Assembly: GCA_963965975.1 (NCBI GenBank)
Contig: OZ014414.1
Coordinates: 5,121,501-5,185,500, forward strand
Direction of reading: 5' to 3'
Length of the DNA stretch: 64,000 nucleotides
From: Xestospongia bergquistia
Lineage: Eukaryota; Porifera; Demospongiae; Haplosclerida; Petrosiidae
Notes under the pieces: generated by a model
The model's database searches: none
Told to the model about the DNA's origin: nothing
The model's input: the letters and a program-made list of their open reading frames with translations, nothing else
In this document: positions 47,446 through 60,085 of the stretch, one piece after another
Position numbering within the stretch: position 1 is the first letter of the stretch
Layout of the letters: the number at the start of each line of letters is the position of its first letter
Made by a program: the position numbers and the translations under genes

Positions 47446-50400
47446 ACATGTTTTGTCTTTCAATAATCTTTGATCCAACATACAATTACAATAATTTCAC
47501 TTACATTCAGTAGGATCTGTATTAACATCAAACATACTCCCACTTTTGAATGATATTGTAATATGCATCTAAGAAGACAAGACAAAATACATCATAAGTC
47601 TAACACCAATCCATGCTCAATACAACAATAGTTTCATGAACTGACTATTTTTTAAAAATATTATTTATTACTGTAGTATAAAGGATGTGACGACTAGTGT
47701 TCACGTGATCAACCAAATTAATCAAAGAATCTTATGAATATTAAGTTATCGTTCCTGTGACTATCCAGGGTCAGCTAATTTTTTGACAAGCAAACAATGG
47801 CTGAAGGAAATCTTTCATTTTAGGAAATATTAGAAGAGAAACCAACACTTGATGAATTATGTGAATATATTTGTATTGGTAATAAATGGTATCAGTTTGG
47901 TATCCTGATTAAACTTGATTCCAAGAAATTAGATGTAGGTAACTAACATATTGAGATCAATTTTATAGTAGAAACTGAGATCTCTTTCTATCATAAGTAG
48001 CTCAAATGTTTTCTGATGACCACATGACTGCAGAGACTATTCAAGAGTTAACACAGACAGATCATAGTGATCGAATCAGTTCTGCAAGTGACATTTTATG
48101 TTGTCATTATGGCACTCTATCTCAGTCTTTCCGATATCCAGTAGCACAGTTTCTCTATGAAGAGGGAGTTATTTCAAAAGCTAGATTTTTTATAGTCAAC
48201 TATACTGCGAAGTCTTTGTCAACAAGAAAAGCATCATTTGTTCTCTTAAGTGTATACGTCATGCTGTACATATCGACTGCCATAACTTAATGATCTTTGC
48301 TAGCATGCTTTTAAAATTTACTAGCAATGTACCATGTGCTAAGGCTATCTTAATGGATTATGGTAAGTGTAAAAGTTATTGTATAACTGTTGAAGATATT
48401 GATATAGAGAAGTATTGTTTGAAGACAAAAGTTTGGAAGTACAACAATTAATACTGGAGTTAGTGAAGGTATAGTTTCTGTGGTACATTAAATCATGATA
48501 TTGTTGTGTCAATTAGTTGATTCATTAACCACTACACAAGAAACTTCAATTAATAGTAGTTTAATTTCAAGTCAAAGTTAGTATAGAGAGATAAGTGTTT
48601 TTTTTCAATTGTAGATGATATCATAAAGGAAGTTATAATTCCAATTCCTCAAAAGTTTAAGTCAGTACTTGCATCAATGAGAAAGGAATATGCAATAGCC
48701 TTCAGTAATATCCGAGAAGCTATCAGCACAAATCTTCCCCCTCTAGATAAATTGAAACAGTTTCTTAAAGATGGTTATTCTTACCTGAAATCTCAAATAG
48801 CTCACTCTGCTTCCATTGATGATGTTCTAGATGTTAAAAATGATCACTGTACACTGATCAATATCAGTTGTTTAGAGGGTATTGTGAAATGATTCAAAAT
48901 CAATTAAGCTGAGACACTTATACAAGCATACAAAGATTTTGTTCAGTCTTTTATAAAGAAACAAAAGCTTCTCTTTATCTAAATGAAAGCTTCAAAGTTA
49001 CAAACACACCTTTTCAACTTCAACGTGAAACAGCTGTGTTTGTGTTGAACTGGGATCCTAAAGATTGTACCTCAGAAGATACTGAGGATGTCCTTTCAGA
49101 ATCAATTGAAGGAAATACACAGATTTGTGTCATTATGGAGGGCAGTTCCATCATTGTCACCTGCTTTTTTCCACTCAACCTAACAACTCTACTTATTGTC
49201 AGAGCTCAGGAGACTCTTGAATCAGTGAAGAAGAGAGGATTACATCCTACTTAAATTGATTACTATACTATTTATGATAAAAATCAAAGAGACAAGGTAA
49301 GTGATGAATAGAATTAGGCAGCAGTTACTGATGTCTATTACTATAAAGGAGATTAGAGCTATTGTAGAAGAGAACACAAAGATGCTGAAAAGTAGTTTAG
49401 AACTCGAACAAACTATCCAGAAAAAGATGACTATGCAAATGTCGTTAAAATAAAGGTATATCTACCTGTACAACTACTATTTTATTTAATAGCTCTCTAA
49501 TATGTGATATTTATAACTGAACATTCCTTTATATAGAGATAAGAGAAATTAGAGAAAAAACAATTGAACATTTAACATCACTTGTGAAAACAAAGGAAGG
49601 TAAATTAATGGAACAACAATCACAAGTCAAATTTTGTCAGTATTTAACATAATATATTGGTGATCAATCTTCTTCTCATTTTATATAAAGCTATTGAGAA
49701 GAATATACTGTCGGTGTCTGCTGAGAGACAGAAAGAGCTAGAGACACTACAAGAAATCATAACGTCATTGACCTTACAGCTAAGGGAGAGAAACCAACAG
49801 ATTGAGGAGTTAAAACAGACCTTGAAAGGTAACTGGTATTAGTTTCTTCTCATTATATAACATTTTTACTAGATCTAGCATTCATACATAAGGCTCGTAA
49901 ACCAGTAACTGATTAGGGATTTGAGGCAACTAAAAAACGCCCTAGTCAGGAAGAGAAAGTCATTTGTCATTGAAACTGCAGGTACTACTATTCAATATAT
50001 ATAGTCTTGTGATACTCTTACAGAATCTCTTTCAATTTCAGAATAAAAAATCAGTCAAAGGGTTCAGCTGATGATAAAGAAGAATTTCGTTATCTCATAC
50101 AAGTAAGTTGTATTATAATTGATATTATCGTAACAAAATAAAAAGAAATTTATTGATATAATATACTAATCCAATCCATTACATTCTTCTATGTTATATG
50201 TAGCATCATTTGTATGCTAAGTATTGTACTGAATGGTGTCATGATTCAGCTTTAAAATTGCTACCTCAAAGTCATAGTGTTGTCAGTAATAATAATTATA
50301 TTGATAATCCTCAAATCACTGATATTAATAATCTTAGTTTATCTTAATATAAATGTCTTTATTGTTAGAGTCTCCAGATAACATATTGAAGGATTCTAAT

Positions 50401-50998
50401 AGTACAGAGTCAAGCAAAGTTATGTTTATTTGAATTTGTCATTGTTTTAGCTTTGACAAATGCAGACAAGATCATAATTTTATATGAAGAACTGACATAA
50501 AATAAAGTTGAATACCCTATCGTATCTTTGAATGAGATATCATATTATTGATGGACTAATACTCAGACTATTTAAATGTAACTCTCTGTAATTGTGACAA
50601 CCATCAACTTGCAGAATTGAATAGAGAGATCTGCAGATTAACAACCTCTCTTATGTTGCTATCCTGAAGCTTGAGAATTGTTAGAATTGATACAATTTAT
50701 AATTAAAAGTTTGTGTTTGATTTTGGCAATAGATTTTACTTTCATGTTTGACCATCTGTCTGCACAAAACCACAAAGTTGTATCCTTATAGTATATTAAC
50801 CTGCATGTCCAATAAGTACTTAGATTTCAACTAGAATAACATATGCAGGTTTAATACAAGTTAGGGAAATATTATGCAGTGATGTGTTTTGGTAATATGA
50901 TGGCAATGAGAGAAATATATTCATTGATATCAACACTCAGTGGCTGCTTCCAGTTATAAAAATTTACTAATAAGTCAGTCACACCACCTCATTAACTC

Positions 50999-51012
50999 GT
51001 TGCCATAGTAAC
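50999..51012 (+). promoter_or_regulatory. RFX X-box-like site
   Basis: gttgccatagtaac fits the RFX X-box consensus of two inverted half sites (GTTGCC and AGTAAC with a 2-base spacer). It lies 143 bp before the LRR exon of copy B. The flanking cacc-cctc-taactc is shared with the second site at 55582. Binding is an inference. Confidence 0.4.
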
Positions 51013-51055
51013 CATAATTAGAAAATAATGGCTTCTTCATTGTATTGTAGTGTGT

Positions 51056-51058
<3 letters not shown>

Positions 51059-51109
<51 letters not shown>
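51059..51109. repeat. (TA)n microsatellite
   Basis: About 25 uninterrupted TA dinucleotides just before the LRR exon of copy B. Confidence 0.97.
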
Positions 51110-51111
<2 letters not shown>

Positions 51112-51753
51112 CTATGTGTGTACTCTACTATATAGTAACTATGTTTTATAACAGGAGACACTGGACACTGGAAGTGTTCAATGGGATGATGACAACAAAT
51201 GAAGTTAGTCCCGCTAAACCAAGTATAGTACAAAGTGAAGGTGTTATAAGTAAAATTATTAATAAAAGAGCAACAAACAGGAAAAAATTGAAGTGTTCAT
51301 ATATTCTCATCATCTCTTGAAAGTACTGCAGTTATTATAAACAATCTTAATAACTGTACAGTGAGGAGACTTGATATCGTAAACACTTCATTAGACATTA
51401 AATGTGTATCCATATTATCAGAGATACTAAAAACTAATAAAACAATAAAGACACTAGAGCTGGTGTCCTCTTCGATTAATGGTGATATCAAACAAGTCAG
51501 TGATGGTCTGTTCAATAATAAATCTCTTGAGAAGTTAGTGTTGTGGGATGTTACTGATATCACAGATGAAGATGTGACTCACTTATCTAATTTGTTAGCA
51601 AGTGATACAACTTTAAAAGAACTATATCTCTCCAATTGTAATGTCACTGATAAAGGAGTCCAATATATATATGAAGGACTTACTAAAAAACAAACACTGG
51701 TTAAGTTGGACATCGGACGTAATCATAAGATCACTTCAGTCTTTACCTATTAA

Positions 51754-53739
51754 GTTTGAACCATTCCCTGAGAGTACTAGTAAAGTTAGCAGCTATACTT
51801 GCTCTTGTATTGAACCTGTATGTCCAAGGATCTTATTACTGGAATTCTTTCTCCTGTTACATCTGCAAGATAATACAAGATTATTTCAAAGGTTTATTTG
51901 ATAACCTGGTCTTGTATGTATCTTCTTAAATGAGTGACAGATCAGAACATATTGTTTTTCAATTTGCATAGTTACTTCAACCTATCTGGGCATTACAGTT
52001 GGCAGAGAAAATAATCGTTGTCTGTCTCTTGTAATAACTTCACTGACTTAGTATGTGCCGTATTTGCTCTTTGTTTTGATGTGTACATCCTTGTTGTGAT
52101 TGAAGTTTGCTATACACACCTTTCTCGATCATGAGGTGACCTGTCTTGCCACAGATGTGACAACCTGAGAATTTAAAAGACTTTTGCTTGATGGCCATGT
52201 GCTATAATATGGAGCAACAGTGGTAGGTTAGATAGCATGAATCTCATGATAAATTTATCAGATATAACCAATATCTATTATAATATGATTCATAGATATG
52301 CGTTTTGAATGGAAAATGTTCAACCTGTATGCATTATATAAACCTGTCATTTTCAGATATTACTTATATATTATTAAAACAATATTTTGTCTCCAGAATT
52401 TTGCTTGCATTAAAAATAATCCTAATTTTAGTTTCAATAATCATGAAAGCAAACCAGCAAATATACTTCCACAGCAAATAAAAGCTACTATATACAAATA
52501 CACAACAGTATAATATACTGTTAATTGGTATTACAGATGATCTGTATGTCTGTTATGTCAATATTTTGCTATTACTAATAATGATTACATGTTTATGTTA
52601 TATATTGTTCGTAATTCTTTGCTTCCATATAAACATAATACTATCCACTTCTCCTTACATTATTTTGTAGGTATACCACTTGTAGTTTCTGAACTTTCTA
52701 CTCAAGATTCTGAACCAGCTGGTATGTCATGGTACAGACACTCACATTTTTCAATTTTATACCATATTAAACTATGATGAATCGAAGGAACAAAATATAA
52801 TAAATTCTATACAAACTACATGTGTATTGTTTCATCCACTAATACATTAGAACAATGACAGAATTAAAAAAATTGGACTTGACAGGCAGTGACTTATAAG
52901 TCACACTTGACAAGAGCTATAATTATGTAAAATATAGAGAGTATTGCCTACAAAGGAGTATTGTTTTTATATATCTTATTAAGTTATGATGAACTTTCTA
53001 TTTCTTTTTAAAGATGCAATGATATTAACACATATTACTTGTTGACATGTAGTTGTTGTGTTACCAGACTCTTGTTATGCATAGTGTCCAAGTACATTTA
53101 ACAACAGAAACAACTTATACGATAAGCTTACTATGTAACAACCATCATGACATTAAGCAATATTATGTTTACTTTCAGTATATGTTACTTGATTTGCAAT
53201 AAGGGACTGCTTTTGTTAAATGCATTTGTGATTACATTTGAGAAAAGAGACCACTATTAAAACATCTCAAAAAACTGTTTTGTATATATATATAGTTTTG
53301 CTATATATATGCACAACTATTTATGGTATTTTATTATGTATACACGATCATTTATGAGGTGTTTTAACAATTTTCTCTTTTCACAAATCAGGCCACAAGT
53401 GTTTTCATAAAAATGGTCCTTATTTGCAAATCAGGTCACATATATCAGAGTTTTGCTGCATGCAACCATATTTATAGCCATGTATGTTAAATCCACCATT
53501 CAGCTTTACAATGCTAAATTGTCAATATTTGTTTCTCCATGTCAAATATTTGGCACTGTTTTAATGTTATTTCAACAATATATTAAAAGTTGCTGACTTG
53601 ATAATCTAATTTATAGTTGTTATGACACACTCTTTCTTAATAAGAATTTTCAGCTTCTAGTATGATATAAATAAAAAGACAATATGATTTTAAAAATAAT
53701 AGATATTGCACTATATACTAATAAGCACATGTTTTTCTA
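51754..53739. other. No gene seen
   Basis: AT-rich sequence. The 60-86 codon frames in it lack motifs; the one at 51641-51901 overlaps the LRR exon in another frame. Confidence 0.45.
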
Positions 53740-55041
53740 ATGCTGCCAACAATGATGCTTTATCTTGTAGCTGCTCTATTCTTATTTGTTACTGTAATGG
53801 CAGAATTATGCTAAAGTTATTGATATCAAATTGTATACTTCATGTGGTCATAATCTCTCTAATGCTATTAGCAAAGTCTCCAAAGAAGACCCATCTCTTG
53901 ACTACTGTCTTTCATCAACTTGTATTGAAAGACAATACATCACATACAATACATGCTTTTATCCTTCCATGCAATGTGTTGATATATCTGACAAATGTTA
54001 TTACAATAGTATAACTACTGCTGAACTATTAAGACAATTAAAAGATTTATCTATGTTTATCAATAATTTCAGTTTCTCCAACTGCTCTCAGGTCTTTATA
54101 GCAAACAATTCTGCTCCATCAAACTATTACAAAATACGTTCTTCAAATGGTCTTTTCATTTTCAAATATTGCAACATAGTGGAGCATATCAATGGTCTCT
54201 TTTTGTCTAGTTGTTCTCAGATATTTCTCAAATATGGCTCTGCACCATCAAGCTATTACAAACTAAGAACTCCAAATGGTTCTTTGATATTGGTCTACTG
54301 TGATATGAAGGGCAGTAAATGTGATGTTAAAGGAGGTTAGATGAGAGTGGGCTACATCAACATGAGTGAACCTAATACTACCTGTCCACTTGGACTAACA
54401 CTAAGACAATTTGACAACATAGATCACTAATTTGACACAGCAACAATATAATAACAATGATCATGATTTGTGTGATCTTCCTAAGTCAGGTGTGTTTAGT
54501 CATATCTTCTTTTCTACTCAATGAGTCCATTACAGTAAGGTGTGTGGTCGAATAAGAGGATACCAATATCAGCCTCCTGATACATTTTATGGTACTAACA
54601 TTGAGTCCTGTTATGTTTATGGTATTTCTATTACATATGATAGTAGCCCGTAAACATATTTGGACATATGCAGGTAGTTAAACTTCAGATAATGTTCCCT
54701 ACCCAATTCATTGTTGTCCATGTAATACTGTTAATAATCTAGCACCTTGATATAAACCAAACTTTGTTGGAGATGACTATTATTGTGAATCAGCTATTCC
54801 TTATTATATAAATGGACATACAGGAAGATGGTATTATATCTGATATGTCAATGATACATTATGGGATGGACAACAATGTGATGGAAATGAAGAACCATCT
54901 TGTATTAACCCTAAGATGCCATGGTTTATAAAGTGTTTCAATGAAACTACCAATGAAGATATTGAACTAAGGGTGTGTGCAAATCAGCTTTATTTTGATG
55001 AAGATACCCTGTTAGATATTATTGAACTCTACCTCCAATAA
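53740..55041 (+). pseudogene. GGW/fibrinogen-like domain gene, second copy, broken
   Basis: An ATG at 53740 starts a clear signal peptide (MLPTMMLYLVAALFLFVTVM, cleavage probably after AEL), but a stop follows at once and the ectodomain resumes in another frame (53831-54340). The ectodomain holds two tandem versions of one segment: SNCSQVFIANNSAPSNYYKI and SSCSQIFLKYGSAPSSYYKL. Then VYCDMKGSKCDVKGG is followed by a stop where tryptophan of GGW is expected, then MRVGYINMSEPNTTCPLGLT. Later blocks are VCGRIRGYQYQPPDTFYG, VYGISITYDSSP, CCPCN, FVGDDYYCESA, LWDGQQCDGNE, INPKMPWFIKCF, DIELRVCANQ and DIIELYLQ before TAA at 55041. Domain order matches the gene at 41991-43004. At least five stops or shifts make it a pseudogene. 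Confidence 0.85.
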
Positions 55042-56139
55042 TTGCTTTATGTTTATGGTTAAAATGTACACACATATTATGTATACACTTTATATACTTA
55101 CATATTATTTGTTGTTAATATTTCATTATCTGCCAATGCTTTAAGTCAATGCTAAAAGATCACTTTCACCATTCACACTATATGTATGTGTACATTTATT
55201 CATTTTCAAAATAGTCCATCTCATCCTTATTCCATATTTGTGCACTAATCTTATTAATGTATGCTATTGAGTGTTTTATTAATGAAAAAAAACGTTATAA
55301 AATTCAACACCTTTTAAATTTACTTCATGAGTACACATATAGTTTCTAATGAAATTTATTTTTTACTGTGGCTGAAAAACTTTTTATTATATAAACATTG
55401 ATGTCTTTATTTGGAATAGTAATGGCTAAACTGCATGTTTATGCAACAAATAAGTAGTTACCTATACAAGCTGGTTAATCTATTACATGATTTGTTTGTG
55501 TATGTGCTTGTATTCTTGATAAATGACACTACAATACACAGACAACAAGCGAAAAAAAAAAATTAGTGTTTACTAACTAGGGTTACTATGGCAACGAGTT
55601 AGAGGAGGGGTGATTTACTTGTGAGACTTAGCTGAGGAAAAACATCATATTGATCGTGTCACAACTCTGTCAATGATACTACTAACTTGTACTGGATACT
55701 GAATGGAATGATTATGTACTAATTCAATGTAATTATTAATTTATTCTTATCTCCTCATATACAACAATATGCTACTGATATATCATAATCTACTGAATAC
55801 CAAATGTTAACACTGTTTTAGAGTTTTGCTACATGCAACCATATAACCATATATTAGTTAAAACCACCAATCGGTTTTATTAATGCTAAATTGTCAATAT
55901 TTGCTTATGTATTTAAACCATTTGGCACTGCTTTAGGGGTAGAGTGTTGAATTTGATATACTATACACTATACAAAGCATTATAATAGTTATAAAGAAGC
56001 ACAAATAGCAAAACACATTGGCTAAAGTGAACATTATTATTATGCACCATGTCAAGTCAAAGTAATTTTGAAATGTTATGTAAAAACAATCATGTTAATT
56101 TTAAACTTTAAAGAAGAATCTTAGGTAAGAAAGGATTGC
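55042..56139. other. Intergenic, with one X-box-like site
   Basis: No gene seen. Contains the X-box-like sequence described separately and AT-rich filler. Confidence 0.5.
55582..55595 (-). promoter_or_regulatory. RFX X-box-like site (second copy, inverted)
   Basis: gttactatggcaac is the exact reverse complement of the site at 50999-51012, and about 28 bases around the two sites match in inverted orientation (taactcgttgccatagtaacc). It lies between the GGW pseudogene and the 3' end of the COR-DEATH gene, so it is not at the start of any gene I can see. Confidence 0.35.
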
Positions 56140-58393
56140 TTAATTGTTTTTGATGGAGCTAAAGAAATGCATAATGCTTTCAGCTATAGAAGGTTCTAAC
56201 ACAGGTGGTAATTCTATTGCGATCTTAATTGTGTCCCAGGTAATATCAGTAGTTTTTTTGTCAAACCAAATTTGAATGACATCAGAGAGTCTGTCGCTAT
56301 TGCGACTCCTTTCATCACATATATTTTCTAGATCTCCGTGACTTATTTTGAGTGACTGTCCTATTTGTCTCCATTTATATCTAATTGGATGTAGCAAACG
56401 AAGGATATCAAACTTGTTCTCTGCAATGAAAAATATAATAGTTCGTATATTAGCAATTTACAAGTGATATATTTATAAGCATAATAAAAATAAAATGTCG
56501 CTATACTATCTAGAACACTTACCAAGGTCAATTGTAACATGGGCCAAGTTCTCATAGTCAATTTGTGAAAAAGTATCTGGAATAAGAATAATGAGTAAGT
56601 AAGAAAGGATAAATGACTTGATATGGCTGTTTACATCAATAACATTTTTAAAATCAAGTGGACAACTTGTTGACTAACCTGACATTGATTGTTCTTGCAA
56701 GTTAGTAGCAATATAATTGTGTTCCTTAAAGTCTTCTTTTTCTACAGACACAATTTCTTTAAAATACTTTTTAATTACATTAGAAAATAATTGTTGTTAA
56801 TATTAGGTGGGAATTAACTAACCTGGCTTAGCTTCTTTTAAAATAGTGGTACTATTGTACACCTTGTTAACATCTTCCTTTTCTAAATATGTATATGAAA
56901 TTAAGTCACCTTGAACAATGAATTGTAGTGACTTACCAAATCCTTCCATCCATGGCTGAAAGTTTTTACTCAACTCCACTGGTGGCAAGTCTTGTATCGT
57001 ACAAGATACTTTAACTTCCTTTCTTTTGTTAACAGTAACAAGTGCTACATGAACAGGAGGCATATCTTGCTGAGAATTATGCTTTAGGTTACATAGAGTA
57101 CCAAGATCACACTTCAGAGCAGATGGATGATAAGTGAGCACAGAAATTAATGGCAGCAGTGACAAGAGAAAGAAAAGTGGAGCATTCAGCTGGATCACCA
57201 GTCCAGTAGATTTCCATCCATAGCATTGTATCAACTAAAAGTAATGAGCCACGAGGTTTGGATGACTCAATTTAACAGCAAATCGGAGTTGACAAGGAAA
57301 TTGTGCATTCAGACACTCTAGTGTAAAAAGTGGAGGCCATTTACGATTCAATAATGCTACAACAGCTGCTGGGAATACACCCTACAAAGAAAATAATACA
57401 AACAAAGATTATTTGATTATTCTTACCTGAGGCACAACTCCATGTTGAAAAGATAAAACCAATGGCTCACATGTTTTGGAGAAGTTCTTTTCATTTGCAG
57501 TTAGATGTTTAGGAGATAAAGCAGTTGGAATAAAGTAATATGTGGAGTCATCACGATGTACTTCAGCTACAATACAGAGATCACACAGCAAGCGTAGTGG
57601 GTCAGCTTGTTCGAAAAGACCAGGAGCAAATTGAATAGATAAGAGATCTAGAAGATCTATTGTGAACAAGCCTTCTTCTCGAAGTCGGCGGTGAAAAATT
57701 GGTGGCAGCATCTTTCCTTTTTGTAATAGAGTTTGAGGGAAGTCAATGAATGATATGCGAATTATATTGGAAAGGGCATCCAAGAAATATTTTGGATTTG
57801 TAAAAACAAGATGAGAGCAAGTATTAAAGTGTAGGAAAACGGAAAGTGACTTGAAAAATGAAATAGCTCCTTGTATTTGAGCTTTGGTCATTCCTAGTGT
57901 CTGGCCAATATCTTGACATTGAGTTCTAGATACAATACCATGATCATTTTTCTCCCCTTCATCTTTGATATTAGACTCCAAAACATACCAACGAATAGGG
58001 ACTTTCTTCTTAACAACTGCTTTTTTATGGCTAATAATGTATGTTCTAACAAGAGATGAGAGATTTTGTCGGTTTTTTAGGCACATATTATCAACAGGAA
58101 AGATAAGCTCTTGCTCACATTCATTATAGAAAATCAATTGATCTTTGTATTTGTGCAATGTTGCTATAAGTTGTGCATTCTTTTTCTTTAATGACTCACG
58201 AAAGAGCTTTCCCAGACCTCTCATTTTGTCTTCATAGGTACCAATGATGAGAAATATAGGTAATGACTCATTGTCATCACCATCGACAGCTGCAAGCTTA
58301 GCTGATGAAATGGACAAAATATTTCTTTTGAAAGTTATGACAGTTTCACTAACTTTTGGCAGTATTCTTGGTCGATACATTGACCGCAAACTA
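56140..58393 (-). pseudogene. COR-DEATH protein (ROCO-like), 5' truncated
   Basis: Five minus-strand exons join in phase: 58393-57427, 57381-56823, 56756-56679, 56576-56523 and 56420-56140. The first begins after a possible acceptor (TATTTTTAG) with the late part of a Roc-type GTPase (FLIIGTYEDK, equivalent to the G4 T-x-x-D motif) and a COR domain (IRWYVLESN, SRTQCQDIGQTLGM, FLHFNTCSHLVFTNPKYFLD). The second exon continues COR (GVFPAAVVALLNRKWPPL) but its middle part (LLLVDTMLWMEIYWTGDPAE) is in another frame, so two compensating one-base shifts are needed. The last exon is a DEATH domain (HPIRYKWRQIGQSLKISHGD, RLSDVIQIWFD, ITWDTIKIAI) ending at the stop. No P-loop or switch motifs exist upstream to 59.9 kb. 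ROCO-DEATH proteins are known in invertebrates as stress or death signalling GTPases; without the G domain this copy is probably non-functional or a fragment. Confidence 0.75.
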
Positions 58394-60085
58394 AAAATAC
58401 TAGCACCATAGCTGTCATTGGAAAATCACTAATTTTCACTAAGAATTTGGAAAGTATTGGACCTTTTGTCAATTAGAGTCCAAAGTACCCAGTAGACGTA
58501 CTAAACGACAAGGCAATTTTTCCTTTGACTTGAGCTAAGTCATCAATAATCATCTTGCACATCACGTAAGATTACGTCAATCTCTGGGTAAGACACTTTC
58601 ATGTTTAATTTGTTATTTCTCCTTGAAATATATACTTAACTCTTAACACTAATTTGAACTCCAGTTATGATAGTTCTAAGTTGTTGGAATAGTAAATTGA
58701 CTTTATCACTTAATCAGTATTAATTAATTAGTAATTAGTAACTTAATCATTATCACTTAATTAAAACACATGCATGTGTGTACATGCATGTGTTTTTCAG
58801 TCTCTATAATGTGCTTGAGAACATTCTGGAACTCTTATCATTCTGTTGTATATATAAATTCTGTCAGTTTGTCTATTTCAGTTGTTATTCATTATTTAGT
58901 AAACTAACAATAGTATGTATAAGTTACTTACATAGACTCTAAATCTTTTAGTTTTAATGTTAGGGTTATAAGGTTGCTTTCATTTAGAAGTGTCTTTGTA
59001 GCCATTAGAAGCCATATTATCAAGTAGTAGGTCATAGCACATAGTCTGAATGCACTACATCTTCATCATATTTGTAGAGGTTTTGGAGATTTTCGAAATT
59101 AATATTGCTTCAAAATTAGTTATAACAATTACTTATACTGTGATACAATTTAAAGTAGTAGTCAAAAATGCAACATAGTGTACCAGTACAGTCTATGTAC
59201 ATTATGGATTGTGCCACTGAATATGACCTCTTGCTTGTGCACCAAGGTTTTGAACTAAGCATTACTGATGTACTCAAAAAAGGTTGAGGTTAGTGTTCCT
59301 TCATATCATCTATCTTGGTACGTTGTTTTACTGTGTATATAAAATTAATAGACTAAGTTATCTTATAAATAGATGCAATGTAGCTTTTTTATTTATAAAC
59401 ATCGATCAATTCTTTCCAATTTGATAACTAAATTTTTATTTAAAAATTGGTGGTTTCATCCAGATTGCTTGGATTTACTGACACAGTATCATTATTATTG
59501 CATACAAATCTCACGTCAGAGTACCATCTAAAATGTCACAGGACTAATAGATTGAAATATTCAAGTTATATGTAAGGAATATGAATATTGATATCCTTTT
59601 CAACTATCAGTCCTAATTATGACATTTCTCCCATGCAAAGTTGGTGAATAAAGCTTTTTTGTTAGAATTGTAATCTTTCAAGTGTGGGATAGAGTATGAA
59701 CATAGTAAAGTCAAAAAATAGCCAAATAAGTTGAAAGCAAGGTCATCTTAGCCACAGGTAAAGTTATTGTTATTTTTTGCTTATCTTTCATCACCAGGTT
59801 ATATATACTATGGGCTATGATAAGGGATGGTTTACTGAAAATTTCTCAGTTGCTTTAATATGAAAATGTAGTTCAGCCCATGTGACTAAAAATATTAGAC
59901 TATATTGGATTTAAAAAATTCAAAGGACTATAGATATCCTGTTGTATACACAAGGGTTATATTAATAATTTAGCAAAATCCATGAGATATTTAAACACTT
60001 GGTAAAAAAGAGATACTACATTATAATATTGTATCCATGACAACATCATGAAATGTATATAATGTAGTAAATGTATGATACTAAC
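58394..60085. other. No gene seen; contains a perfect hairpin
   Basis: Searched on the minus strand for the missing GTPase half of the COR-DEATH gene; none seen. A perfect 15-bp hairpin (aaaacacatgcatgt, 4-base loop) lies at 58763-58796. The left arm of an inverted repeat is at 59119-59206. Confidence 0.5.

Larger units (their letters stand above)
47797..51753 (+). pseudogene. Full-span receptor-family pseudogene (copy B)
   Basis: The exon series of the intact gene is repeated on the plus strand. From ATG 47797 a short DEATH-like block reads LDELCEYICIGNKWYQFG but stops half-way. The CARD-like block (48009-48363) reads PVAQFLYEEGVISKARF, then after a one-base shift HNLMIFASMLLK. The middle domain (48615-49296) reads NDHCTLINISCLEGIVK then a stop; later VFVLNWDPKDCTSEDTEDVL, SSIIVTCFFPLNLTTLL and NQRDK before GTAAGT. 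Coiled-coil exons lie at 49349-49455 (with a stop) and 49691-49828 (ILSVSAERQKELETLQEI), the latter 138 nt exactly as in the intact gene. The linker exon starts at 49873. The LRR exon (51155-51753) opens with a 7-bp tandem duplication that shifts the frame, then keeps four LRRs to DIGRNHKITSVF and a stop. Exon order and splice sites are conserved, so it arose by genomic duplication rather than retroposition. Confidence 0.85.

Noticed and set aside
51018..51233. 71-codon minus-strand frame through the TA tract
   Set aside because: It is mostly IYIYIY produced by the microsatellite.
52298..52513. 71-codon plus-strand frame, tyrosine/isoleucine-rich
   Set aside because: Composition follows AT content; no domain or signal recognised.
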